From contig NZ_JAMYFE010000041.1 in NCBI RefSeq assembly GCF_024129865.1, forward strand, positions 1 through 64,000: DNA of 64,000 nucleotides, in the 5' to 3' direction. The notes below the pieces were generated by a model, which saw only the letters and a program-made list of their open reading frames with translations, did not search any database and was not told the DNA's origin. Shown here one piece after another: positions 18,372 through 26,882 of the stretch. The translations under genes and the position numbers were made by a program. Source of the stretch: Stieleria tagensis. GTDB lineage: Bacteria > Planctomycetota > Planctomycetia > Pirellulales > Pirellulaceae. The first letter of the stretch is position 1. Every line of letters starts with the position of its first letter.

Positions 18372-20141
18372 ATGAATCTCTTCCACTCGATTCGTTTACG
18401 CAGTCGCATTCGACGCAGCCTGGTGTGCGCCGCATTCTGGACGTTCTGCGTGATGACGCTGCAAACCAGCCAGGGGCAGAACCAGCTTCCCCAGATCTCC
18501 GCGGCAGATCAAGCCACCGCGATGCAAGCCACCAGCACAGCTCTGGCGGCTGGCGAATTTGCAGTCGCGAAATCGTTTGCCGCACGATCGTTGGTCACCA
18601 GCGACCGCCAACAGATCTTGGCCCAGGTCGCGACCTCGCAATCGCTTTCCGGCGATCAGCTGGGAGCGGCAACCACACTGCGAGAAATCGATTCGCCCAG
18701 TGGCCGCCAGTCGGTGATCGATCAAACACGCGGGGCGGCAAAGGGCGGCGGCGCCTTTGCCGATTTCGACTCGCTGATGAACTTGATCGAAACCACCGTT
18801 GTTCCCGACACCTGGGAAGCCTTGGGGGGTAACAGCACGATGGCGCCCTACCCACAGGGTGTCTACGTCGATGTCGCAGGAACCGTCCAACTCTCACCCG
18901 CGCGAAAGGCAAACGATGTAAACGCCAATCAATCGCTAGCCGACATCCGCTCGCTATTGGCGGATCCGTCCGCAGCGTCGACTGGTGACTGGCGGGCTCC
19001 CTCGGCCTTGCGATGCATCTCCCTACGCCGATTGCGCGACGAGATCACGACGCGGCGGATGACCGGGCAACCACTCGGCGATCGCCTGCTGAATCTGGCG
19101 GGACTTTCCAAAATTCAATACCTGGTCTTCACCGACAACGACATCGTGATCGCCGCACCGGTCGGCGGAATCGACAACGACCGTGGCTGGTTTATCGATC
19201 GCCAGTCAGGCCGTTCAACCTTGCGTAGCGATTTCCTGGCGCGATGCCTGAAGGCAAGCTTTGCCGGCACTGCGTTCGGTTGCACCATCGATCCGACACC
19301 CCAAGGCATGCAGACGGCAATGCAAGTCGCCACTCAAATCCGTGCCAATGAAATTCCCATCGGCCAATCCGCCGAAAAATTGCGCGACGCGCTGGGGATG
19401 CAGCGCGTCGAAGTGTTTGGCGCAGCCGGCGACACCGCCGCCGCCCTGCTGATGGTCGAAGCCGACCGGCACATGAAACAACTGGCTTTGGGCGAAGAAC
19501 CGATGCCCGAAGGAGTCGCCAACTACTTGGACGCGGTCGATCATTTTATCGCCCAGGGACCGCCCGATGGCATGCTGCTGCGATTGTGGTTCACCGCCAA
19601 TCCACAGTCCGTCCGCAGTGATAATGATCAACAAGTCTTTGAAATCGATGGCGATGCAATTCGCTTGAGCGGCGAGAACCAGCGGGCACTCTCCGACGGT
19701 GGCCGGGGACGCCTGGCGGTTGATCCTCGCAGCCAGTTCTTTGTGGATCAATTCAACCAGAACTGGAATCGCATTCGAGACCACTACCCGATCTATGGAT
19801 CGCTGGAATCGCTGTATCGCGTTGCCGCAGTGGCCGAATTGGTCCAGCGTTTCGGTGACGTTGAAACCCACCACCAATTGGCGATGGGTCTGGCCAGCGA
19901 AGATGAATCACGCGACTGGCCGATCGCCGTTCCGAAACAAGTGCAGTCGATTGCCACTCTACACACCGTCCGCTCGGGCAAGCAGCGACACCATGTGTTG
20001 CTGGCCAGCGGCGGCGTTTCCGTGACACCGTCGACGACGGTGCCATCCAAACTAAAAACCTATGCATCGCTGACGGATCAGCGATCAATTGCCAATCAGG
20101 CCCCCACGCCGATCAATCAATGGTGGTGGGACATTCGCTAG
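18372..20141 (+). CDS. DUF1598-type exported protein, paralogue 2 (long form)
   Basis: The 589-residue protein starts at ATG 18372 (MNLFHSIRLRSRIRR), giving a basic n-region and hydrophobic core ending near TSQGQN. Compared with the gene at 15823 it has an extra N-terminal region of about 150 residues, including a segment resembling a TPR-like helical pair (QATSTALAAGEFAVAKSFAAR). The shared core then follows: LRCISLRRLRDEI, LAGLSKIQYLVFTDNDIVIA, GCTIDPTPQGMQTAMQVA and EADRHMKQLALGEEPMPEGV. It ends in QWWWDIR. The role is unknown. The two paralogues flank bpt on the same strand. Confidence 0.75.
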   Translation: MNLFHSIRLRSRIRRSLVCAAFWTFCVMTLQTSQGQNQLPQISAADQATAMQATSTALAAGEFAVAKSFAARSLVTSDRQQILAQVATSQSLSGDQLGAATTLREIDSPSGRQSVIDQTRGAAKGGGAFADFDSLMNLIETTVVPDTWEALGGNSTMAPYPQGVYVDVAGTVQLSPARKANDVNANQSLADIRSLLADPSAASTGDWRAPSALRCISLRRLRDEITTRRMTGQPLGDRLLNLAGLSKIQYLVFTDNDIVIAAPVGGIDNDRGWFIDRQSGRSTLRSDFLARCLKASFAGTAFGCTIDPTPQGMQTAMQVATQIRANEIPIGQSAEKLRDALGMQRVEVFGAAGDTAAALLMVEADRHMKQLALGEEPMPEGVANYLDAVDHFIAQGPPDGMLLRLWFTANPQSVRSDNDQQVFEIDGDAIRLSGENQRALSDGGRGRLAVDPRSQFFVDQFNQNWNRIRDHYPIYGSLESLYRVAAVAELVQRFGDVETHHQLAMGLASEDESRDWPIAVPKQVQSIATLHTVRSGKQRHHVLLASGGVSVTPSTTVPSKLKTYASLTDQRSIANQAPTPINQWWWDIR

Positions 20142-20192
20142 CGTCTTCCATCACGATGCGTCTGGCTACCTTTTCTCCTGCGAGATTTAACG

Positions 20193-22022
20193 ATGCGTTC
20201 CAATCCCGGCCCCCGCAATCTAAAACACAAGACCGTATTCACACTTGTGTTATCTAGCTCGCTGGTCGCTTCGGCGACGGCCATGGCGGTCTCGCCCGAA
20301 GCAATTGCCATCGGACGCCAACTATTTGAAAAGAGTTGGTCTCCGCAAAGCCCTGCATTGCACGGCAACGACGGTCTAGGCCCGCTGTTCAACGCCAATT
20401 CCTGTGTGGCATGCCATCACCAAGGCGGCATCGGGGGTGCGGGCGAAGCCGAATTCAACGCCAAGACGATCAGCATTGAATCGATGGAAGTCAGCGGCGG
20501 GCCGATGTCGGTGGATGTCGTCCGCCAAGCGGTTGCGGGATTCCATCCTGGTTTCATCGATCCCAAAGCCGGCGTGATCAATTCGTTGCCGCTGGCCCAT
20601 CACGGCGGGACGACGCTGTTTGCTGAATCACGCAATCGCCTGTTGGAAAAGATTCCTGCCGTGTTCAGTGGAAACGGAGGGTCGGTCAGTGCCGCCGAAG
20701 TCCGACATGCCAATGCCACACCGATCCTGTATTCTGCAAATTTTGGTGTCTACCAGACTTCGCTTCGCGCCAAACTGTTCCAACGCAACACCACGCCTTT
20801 GTTTGGGGCTGGTTTGATCGATCAAGTTACGTCCAAACAGTTACGGGCGATCGAACGCGAGCAAAAGTCGCACCCCGAAATCAGCGGACGTATCTCGACA
20901 ATCGCCGATGGTCGAATGGGACGATTCGGATGGCGGGGCAACATTCCAACGCTGCTGGACTTCTGTGACAAAGCCTGTGCCGCGGAAGTCGGGCTGGAAA
21001 CCAATCGCATCAATCAACCGGTCGATCCAACGGTACCTGCCTATCGAAACCCCTCCGTCGACATCTCAGATACTCAGATTCGAGCCATGGCGGCCTTTGT
21101 CGCTGCCTTGCCAGCGCCCGTTCGACGTATGCCCGAAGATTCGGAAAAACGCCGCCAAGCAATGCGCGGCGAACAGATCTTCGCCAGCATCGGCTGTGCG
21201 GTCTGCCATCGCCCCAATTTGGGTCCGGCCAATGGGATCTACAGCGACTTGTTGCTGCATGACATGGGTCCCGAGTCATACGATCTAAACCCAGCCGACC
21301 CCTACATCGTCCGAATCACTCCGGTTTCGAAGTTTGTGAAAGAGAAAACGACGGAAACGACGACGCAAACCGTGATGGGCGACGAGACCGTGATGGGATC
21401 GCATTACTACGGCGGCAGTTATGTCATGGAAGCAGGCAGCGAATCCACGATGGTGTCGAAGCAGTATGAAACCTCGCAGAACCCGAACAACGCGAATCAA
21501 TCAGTGCCGGTCCCTTATCCCAGCGTCTTCTGGCAACCGCACTCCTATCACTTCCAAGCTTCTCCGGTGCCACCGACGACCATGCGGATCATTGACCGGG
21601 ACCAAATTTCCAAAACTTGGGAAGAACGCGACGATGTGGTTCACGAGACAGTCGTTAATCAAGTCGGTCGTCGTGAAAAAACCCTGTCCGGCAATGACAC
21701 CTACAGTTTCGACAAGACATCACAATCCGTTCACAATCATCGTTTGACACAGTTCTTGTATAAACGCGCCCACCTGGAACCCACCTACTTCACTCAGGAG
21801 TGGAAGACGCCACCACTGTGGGGCGTGAATGATTCGGCACCTTACATGCATGACGGTCGCGCCGAAACGTTGCTCGAAGCGGTCACCATGCATGGCGGTG
21901 AATCCGAACAGACCCGAGATCGCTTCTTGAACCTGTCGCTGGAAGATCGCAACGCGGTGCTGGAATTCATGCACACCTTGGTTGCGCCGCCCAACGTTCC
22001 CCAACAACAAACCGGAATCTAA
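20193..22022 (+). CDS. Di-haem oxidoreductase (DHOR family) with a large insertion
   Basis: This 609-residue exported c-type cytochrome carries two CxxCH sites: CVACH (71-75) and CAVCH (335-339). The N-terminus has a signal-peptide-like stretch (TLVLSSSLVASATAMA). Family landmarks are GLGPLFNANSC near the first haem, FGWRGNIPTLLDFCDKAC, GEQIFASIG before the second haem, LLLHDMG, and TPPLWGVNDSAPYMHDGRA. The family (thiol-oxidoreductase/DHOR, related to di-haem peroxidases) works in the periplasm on unknown substrates. Between LLLHDMG (about 353) and TPPLWG (539), normally close together, about 180 residues rich in Ser, Thr, Val, Tyr and Gln are inserted. Confidence 0.82.
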   Translation: MRSNPGPRNLKHKTVFTLVLSSSLVASATAMAVSPEAIAIGRQLFEKSWSPQSPALHGNDGLGPLFNANSCVACHHQGGIGGAGEAEFNAKTISIESMEVSGGPMSVDVVRQAVAGFHPGFIDPKAGVINSLPLAHHGGTTLFAESRNRLLEKIPAVFSGNGGSVSAAEVRHANATPILYSANFGVYQTSLRAKLFQRNTTPLFGAGLIDQVTSKQLRAIEREQKSHPEISGRISTIADGRMGRFGWRGNIPTLLDFCDKACAAEVGLETNRINQPVDPTVPAYRNPSVDISDTQIRAMAAFVAALPAPVRRMPEDSEKRRQAMRGEQIFASIGCAVCHRPNLGPANGIYSDLLLHDMGPESYDLNPADPYIVRITPVSKFVKEKTTETTTQTVMGDETVMGSHYYGGSYVMEAGSESTMVSKQYETSQNPNNANQSVPVPYPSVFWQPHSYHFQASPVPPTTMRIIDRDQISKTWEERDDVVHETVVNQVGRREKTLSGNDTYSFDKTSQSVHNHRLTQFLYKRAHLEPTYFTQEWKTPPLWGVNDSAPYMHDGRAETLLEAVTMHGGESEQTRDRFLNLSLEDRNAVLEFMHTLVAPPNVPQQQTGI

Positions 22023-22235
22023 ACACCGCTCTGAGGTGATGGAACAAATCTTTTCGTAGCTGGGCCAGCCAGGGTTCAGACGGTCACCGGGAGGAATCTG
22101 AACCGTGGCCGGTCCAGCTACGGGGAAAGAATGGAAAGCGTTTCGTAGCTGGGCCCGCCAGGGTTCAGACGGTCACCAATACGAGGAATCTGAACCGTGG
22201 CCGGTTCAGATTCGGTCGGGGACGATTGGCGATCT
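22023..22235. repeat. Tandem pair of repeat family B
   Basis: Two copies lie side by side at about 22054-22123 and 22142-22210. Each has a left arm cgtagctgggcc(a/c)gccaggg with ttcagacggtcacc, and a right part aggaatctgaaccgtggccgg. In copy 1 the end ccagctacgg pairs with the left arm, forming an imperfect hairpin with arms of about 27 bases; copy 2 ends in ttcagattcgg instead. They fill the gap between the converging di-haem gene and the threonine aldolase gene. Confidence 0.88.
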
Positions 22236-23285
22236 TTAAACGACCAGCTGCAGGAACTGTTCCACGTCCTGGGGCTCGGTCGCAAACGAGGTGACGAATC
22301 GGTACAGCCCGCGGCCCGCGGTCAATTGCGATGAAAACTCCGACGGCACCGGCCAGGGGTAAAATCGAACGCCTTTTTCAGTCAGTTCCGCGGCCAGCGT
22401 TTTGGGCATCGTCACAAACAGCTCGTTGGATTGGCACTGCCAGGCCAACGACACATCGGCAGACGCTTTGATTCCATCGGCGAGTCTGTCGGCCATGGAA
22501 TTGGCGTGTGTTGCCAAACGCAGCCACAGGTCATCGTCCAAATAGGCGTGGAACTGGGCGGCGATGAAACGTGTTTTCGAAAACAGCTGCGCCGCGCGTT
22601 TTCGAATGAACGGCAATTGCTTGGCTTTTTGCGGATCAAAAAACACCAACGCTTCGGCGCACCAGCACCCGTTCTTGGTACCGCCGAACGACAGCACGTC
22701 GACGCCACTTTTCCAAGTCATTTCCGCCGGCGTCACAGCCAGCCGAACCAGCGCGTTGGCGAACCGAGCCCCGTCCATATGCAGCGGCAATCCGAAGGCG
22801 TGCGCGTGCGCGGCGATCTGGGCAATCTGGTCGGTGCTGTACACCGTGCCGACTTCGGTGGCCTGGGTCAAACTGACCGCCATCGGTTGTCCATGGTGCA
22901 CAAAATTGGGATCGAACCGATCCAGCCCGCGCCACAAGGCATCCGGATCAATCTTTCCCAATGTTCCATCGATCGGTGCCAACCGTGCGCCGGACGTAAA
23001 AAACTCTGGCGCCCCACATTCGTCTTCGATCAAATGGGCTTCGCGATGGCACAACACAAATCCGCCGGGACGATTCACGGCCGATAGCGCGAGTGAATTG
23101 GCGGCGGTGCCGGTACCGACAAAGAAAACGGCGACCTCGCGCTCAAATAATTCGTTGAAACGCTGTTCCAACCGTTTGTCCAAATCGCTGGCGCCGTAGG
23201 CTGGTGAAAACCCCGCCGAATGTCGCTGCAACGACTCGGCGATTTCCGTCGCGGCTCCGGCCCAATTGTCACTCGCAAAGAACAT
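22236..23285 (-). CDS. Low-specificity threonine aldolase-type PLP enzyme
   Basis: The 349-residue fold-type I PLP enzyme belongs to the beta-eliminating lyase/threonine aldolase family (threonine to glycine and acetaldehyde). The PLP lysine is in LSFGGTKNGCWCAEALVFF, the substrate and PLP segments are FVGTGTAANSLAL, CHREAHLIEDECGAPEF and LPLHMDGARFANALV, and TQATEVGTVYS lies in the middle. Length and motif order are those of LtaE proteins. It follows the MtfA-like gene by 35 bases on the minus strand and ends before the family B repeats. Confidence 0.9.
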   Translation of the reverse strand: MFFASDNWAGAATEIAESLQRHSAGFSPAYGASDLDKRLEQRFNELFEREVAVFFVGTGTAANSLALSAVNRPGGFVLCHREAHLIEDECGAPEFFTSGARLAPIDGTLGKIDPDALWRGLDRFDPNFVHHGQPMAVSLTQATEVGTVYSTDQIAQIAAHAHAFGLPLHMDGARFANALVRLAVTPAEMTWKSGVDVLSFGGTKNGCWCAEALVFFDPQKAKQLPFIRKRAAQLFSKTRFIAAQFHAYLDDDLWLRLATHANSMADRLADGIKASADVSLAWQCQSNELFVTMPKTLAAELTEKGVRFYPWPVPSEFSSQLTAGRGLYRFVTSFATEPQDVEQFLQLVV

Positions 23286-23320
23286 CGCGTTGAATTTCCT
23301 GAATCAAAAGATCGAGACGA

Positions 23321-24304
23321 TCAAGGTTTTAGACCGCAGCAGTGTTTGTATTTTTTTCCGCTGCCACAGGGGCAGGGCGAATTGCGTCCGACTTTTTTGG
23401 GTCGCTTGACGTTGGACAGAAAACGACGTGTGTTTTGGTGATACATCGTCTGCATCATGTCGTAGATCTTGGGCGCCTTGGCCTGCAACACATCCGGGGC
23501 TTCAAAGAAATACTCGGAGAGCACCGCAAAGTACTCCGCCTCGTTCGTGTAAGCATAGCTGTCGATATGGCTGCGCCCCGATGGCTTGTGTTTCAGTTCC
23601 TCGCCGACCCATTGAATCCAAGGTCCCGACGTTTCCAAATGAACGCCGGGTGGCAATCCATCCACACTGCCATCCGCCTTGTCGACCAGGTGCGCAAATT
23701 CATGGATTCCAACATTGTGTTTGTCGCCGGGATTGTTGAACCCCGACCACAGATCCGGCTTGGACAGGATCATGACACCACTCAGATGGCCGACACCAAC
23801 CATCCCCAACGTCCGCCGCTGAAGACTGCCATCGCCATCTTCGACGCGATAGTCTTCGCCAAATGCATTCGGATAGATCAGGACTTCGCCCAGCCCCGCA
23901 TACTCCCAATCGTGGAAGCCAAAAATGGGGATCATCGCACTGGCAGCGACCAATGCCTGCGTTCCCGCATCGACATCGGTACGAATCCCCGTGATCGGGA
24001 CTTCGTCCAAGAACACTTTGACCAGATTGCGAAATCGATCTTGGTCAGTTTCATTCAAGGCGCGAAAATACACGACGTGCTGCTGCAACGTCGATTCAAT
24101 TTCAGCCGGCAACGGAGCCGCAATCACCTTTAATCGTCTGACAGTGCGCCGTCGCCAGTACCAGTAGAACAAACCGGCCAGTGGCAGCCCTAACAACCAC
24201 AGCGGTGAATGCAGTGCGAACAACAAGCTGGGCACCGCAATCACACCGCTCAGCAACACAGCGGTCTTTCGATTGGTCCGATCCGACTGTGGGGTTTCAA
24301 GCAT
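23321..24304 (-). CDS. MtfA-like M90 zinc peptidase with C-terminal SEC-C motif
   Basis: The 327-residue protein begins with one or two membrane segments (TAVLLSGVIAVPSLLFALHS and WLLGLPLAGLFYWYW). The M90/MtfA domain follows, with the zinc motif HEFAHLVDKADGSVDG, preceded by VGVGHLSGVMILS and followed by a DSYAYTNEAEYFAVLSEYFFE helix carrying the third ligand. The C-terminus has the SEC-C zinc motif CPCGSGKKYKHCC, absent from E. coli MtfA. MtfA titrates the Mlc repressor and has peptidase activity in E. coli; the partner here is unknown. ATG 24304 is preferred over a TTG three codons earlier. Confidence 0.88.
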   Translation of the reverse strand: MLETPQSDRTNRKTAVLLSGVIAVPSLLFALHSPLWLLGLPLAGLFYWYWRRRTVRRLKVIAAPLPAEIESTLQQHVVYFRALNETDQDRFRNLVKVFLDEVPITGIRTDVDAGTQALVAASAMIPIFGFHDWEYAGLGEVLIYPNAFGEDYRVEDGDGSLQRRTLGMVGVGHLSGVMILSKPDLWSGFNNPGDKHNVGIHEFAHLVDKADGSVDGLPPGVHLETSGPWIQWVGEELKHKPSGRSHIDSYAYTNEAEYFAVLSEYFFEAPDVLQAKAPKIYDMMQTMYHQNTRRFLSNVKRPKKVGRNSPCPCGSGKKYKHCCGLKP

Positions 24305-24320
24305 CTGTGGCAAGCTGGGT

Positions 24321-25235
24321 TCATTTGAGTTCTTTGTCGACCGTCACTCGATCGACCGGAACCAAAACATAGGGTTGCGAGGGATCTTTTGCCAAGGACC
24401 ACTGCAACTGTTCCGCCGTCCAAATTGAATGGTTGTCCCGGGTGGCCTGCAGCTGCACACTGTTCAGCCGGGCAAACGCGAATTGCCAACCGGCATTGGG
24501 CAATGCCCTGATCAACAACATCGCTTCGGGATCCGTCCCCTGAACAAACGCGAATACGGCGCCATCGGCCCAATCAGACGACTCGCCAACGGGTACACGA
24601 TAAATCGGCTGAGAGAGCGCCCGCAGCATCGACGAACGGCCTTCGCGGTCGGTCTTTTTGATTTGTATCGAACGGGCGAACGCACGCATTTGCACCAACC
24701 GTTGCGTTGCCGTACTGCCTACACCAGCGGCGCCTCCAATGGACTGCCAACGAACTCCGCTGACGGTTGGAGCCCAAACCAGATTGCCATCGCGCAAGGC
24801 CCGCAGCGGATGTTTGCTGAAACTGTGGAATTCGTTGGAAGAATGCTGGTGTGGCGAGTACCACTGGTGGAACGACCCGAGCGCCTGGGGGATCCCGTCG
24901 CGGGTCCACAAAAACACTTCGCCGTAAATCTCGCCACTGGCCGTGTTGGACCAGCGCAAAACACTTTCCGCCGTTCGTGTCAGCGAAATCCGTTGATCGG
25001 GACCATCCAACTGCAATTGGTAGGCGTCCGCCTGTGCGATCAATTCTCGAGACGCTTCCGCGGCGCGCTTTGCCGCCGATGCATCCAATGCGTCATTGGA
25101 TTGAGCCCGCACCAACTGCGGGGCGAACAACATCGCCACTATCCCTAGCGTCAATCGCAGCGGGAACCAGACGAGCGACCTGCCAGTCATTGAGAGCGAC
25201 CGCCCGGGCAGAGCGACGTTGCGTGATGGACCCAT
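24321..25235 (-). CDS. Exported hypothetical protein
   Basis: The protein has a signal peptide (SLVWFPLRLTLGIVAMLFA, then a cut near VRAQS), followed by a 260-residue soluble body: ISLTRTAESVLRWSNTASG, EVFLWTRDGIPQALGSFHQW, EFHSFSKHPLRALRDG and ALPNAGWQFAFARLNSV. It resembles unnamed exported proteins that I associate with planctomycetes. No catalytic motif is evident. The start could be ATG 25235 or ATG 25190, the latter beginning at MTGRSLVW right before the signal core. It precedes the MtfA-like gene by 16 bases, suggesting one transcript. Confidence 0.68.
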   Translation of the reverse strand: MGPSRNVALPGRSLSMTGRSLVWFPLRLTLGIVAMLFAPQLVRAQSNDALDASAAKRAAEASRELIAQADAYQLQLDGPDQRISLTRTAESVLRWSNTASGEIYGEVFLWTRDGIPQALGSFHQWYSPHQHSSNEFHSFSKHPLRALRDGNLVWAPTVSGVRWQSIGGAAGVGSTATQRLVQMRAFARSIQIKKTDREGRSSMLRALSQPIYRVPVGESSDWADGAVFAFVQGTDPEAMLLIRALPNAGWQFAFARLNSVQLQATRDNHSIWTAEQLQWSLAKDPSQPYVLVPVDRVTVDKELK

Positions 25236-25473
25236 GAACATGTTCAGCTGACTCCCAGAAATGTGATGGACCAACCAGATTCCGAGCTTTACCTGCGACA
25301 GAAACGCAAATTCATTCATTGCAAAGCGTAACAGCAGGGCAATGGCAAATCAAGACATCGTGTCTATAGCGAGTCAGATGCCTCGATCGCTTGCCCGGGC
25401 ACTCCCGCTTTCCCCGCAGGGCGTGATTTGTGACAATCGACGACTCATTTCCATTTAATCCAGGTTGATCGTT

Positions 25474-26775
25474 GTGACTGAATCTCAATTTCCGGTGGGT
25501 CCCAAAAGCGTCGCGGCCTTTGAAGAAGCTCGTCAATTGATGCCCGGTGGCGTGAACAGTCCCGCGCGAGCCTTTGGCGCTGTCGGTGGCACGCCCTTGT
25601 TCATCGATCGTGCCGATGGCCCGTATTTGTACGACATCGATGGAAATCGCTACATCGACTACATCGGATCGTGGGGCCCGATGATCTTGGGGCACCGTCC
25701 GCCTGCGGTCATCGAAGCGATCGAAAAAGCAATCGCCAAGGGCACCAGTTTTGGTGCTCCGACCAAAGCCGAGTCGCGTCTGGCGCACCAGATCATCGAT
25801 GCGGTGCCGAGCATTGAAAAGGTGCGCTTGGTAAACAGCGGAACCGAAGCCACGATGAGCGCGATTCGAGTGGCTCGCGGTACAACGGGTCGTCACAAGA
25901 TCATCAAGTTTGCCGGCAACTACCACGGCCATGTCGATAGCTTGCTGGTCGCCGCCGGCAGCGCAGCGGCCACGCTTGGCGCTCCCGATTCGCCGGGTGT
26001 GACTCCGGGTGCTAGTCAGGACACGCTCGTCTTGCAGTACAACGATTGTGACGGTGTCAAAAATGCATACGCCAAGCATCCAGGCGAAATTGCAGCGGTG
26101 ATCTTAGAACCGGTCGTCGGTAACATGGGCTGTGTACCGCCGACGATGGAGTTTCTAAACACACTGCGCAGCGAGACCCAATCGGATGGTTCGATCTTGA
26201 TCTTTGATGAAGTGATGACCGGGTTTCGATTGGCCTATGGCGGCGCACAGGAACGCTTTGGAGTGATTCCGGACATGACGACTTTAGGCAAGATTGTCGG
26301 CGGCGGACTGCCACTGGGAGCCTACGGAGGTCGCGCGGACATTATGGACAATGTGCTACCGGCCGGGAAGATTTTCCAAGCCGGAACGTTGAGCGGAAAT
26401 CCTGTCGCGGTGGCCGCCGGCAGTGCCACGCTGAAACTGTTAGTCGACAACCCGCCCTATCAACATCTCGAAGCGATGGGCCAGCGTCTGGCGGCGGGCT
26501 TAGAAGCGGCCGCGACCAAACACGGTGTGCCACACCGGATCCAACAGATCGGCAGCATGCTGACGTTGTTCTTTGGTGATCACCCGGTTTCCTGTTGGAC
26601 CGATGCAGACCGCTGTGACCGCGCCGCATTCGGTCGCTACTTCTGGGGGTTAATCGAAAAAGGCGTCTACATGCCATGCAGCCAATTCGAGACCCTGTTC
26701 TTTAGCAGCCTGCACACCCAAGCACTGATTGATCAAACCATCGATGCCGCCGATCAAGTGCTGGCAAAACTCTAA
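25474..26775 (+). CDS. hemL: Glutamate-1-semialdehyde 2,1-aminomutase
   Basis: HemL makes 5-aminolevulinate from glutamate-1-semialdehyde in the C5 route to haem, using PMP/PLP. The 433-residue protein shows LMPGGVNSPARAFGAVGG, DIDGNRYIDYIGSWGPMILG, VNSGTEATMSAIRVARG, FAGNYHGHVDSLLVAAGS, LIFDEVMTGFRLAYGGAQE, the PLP lysine in TTLGKIVGGGLPLGAYGG, and QAGTLSGNPVAVAAG. The start is taken as GTG 25474 (TESQFP); a TTG three codons upstream is also possible. The nearest upstream gene diverges, so it has its own promoter. Confidence 0.95.
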   Translation: MTESQFPVGPKSVAAFEEARQLMPGGVNSPARAFGAVGGTPLFIDRADGPYLYDIDGNRYIDYIGSWGPMILGHRPPAVIEAIEKAIAKGTSFGAPTKAESRLAHQIIDAVPSIEKVRLVNSGTEATMSAIRVARGTTGRHKIIKFAGNYHGHVDSLLVAAGSAAATLGAPDSPGVTPGASQDTLVLQYNDCDGVKNAYAKHPGEIAAVILEPVVGNMGCVPPTMEFLNTLRSETQSDGSILIFDEVMTGFRLAYGGAQERFGVIPDMTTLGKIVGGGLPLGAYGGRADIMDNVLPAGKIFQAGTLSGNPVAVAAGSATLKLLVDNPPYQHLEAMGQRLAAGLEAAATKHGVPHRIQQIGSMLTLFFGDHPVSCWTDADRCDRAAFGRYFWGLIEKGVYMPCSQFETLFFSSLHTQALIDQTIDAADQVLAKL

Positions 26776-26813
26776 CCAAAAGCGGGCGCTACGTATGGTT
26801 GACGGATTTCACG

Positions 26814-26829
26814 CTCCTTTCCAAAGGAG
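26814..26829. terminator. Possible weak terminator hairpin between convergent genes
   Basis: A short inverted repeat, ctcctttccaaaggag, lies between hemL (plus) and the sensor kinase (minus). It lacks a following T run, so termination is uncertain. Confidence 0.25.
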
Positions 26830-26882
26830 ACTCGGGCTGTAAGGCCGGGCAGGTTTCCCCGACCCTTTCCGGGGCTGGCGTT

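Noticed and set aside
22023-22235. Tandem repeats as a CRISPR array
   Set aside because: There are only two copies, each about 70 bases and internally palindromic, with no regular spacers and no cas genes.
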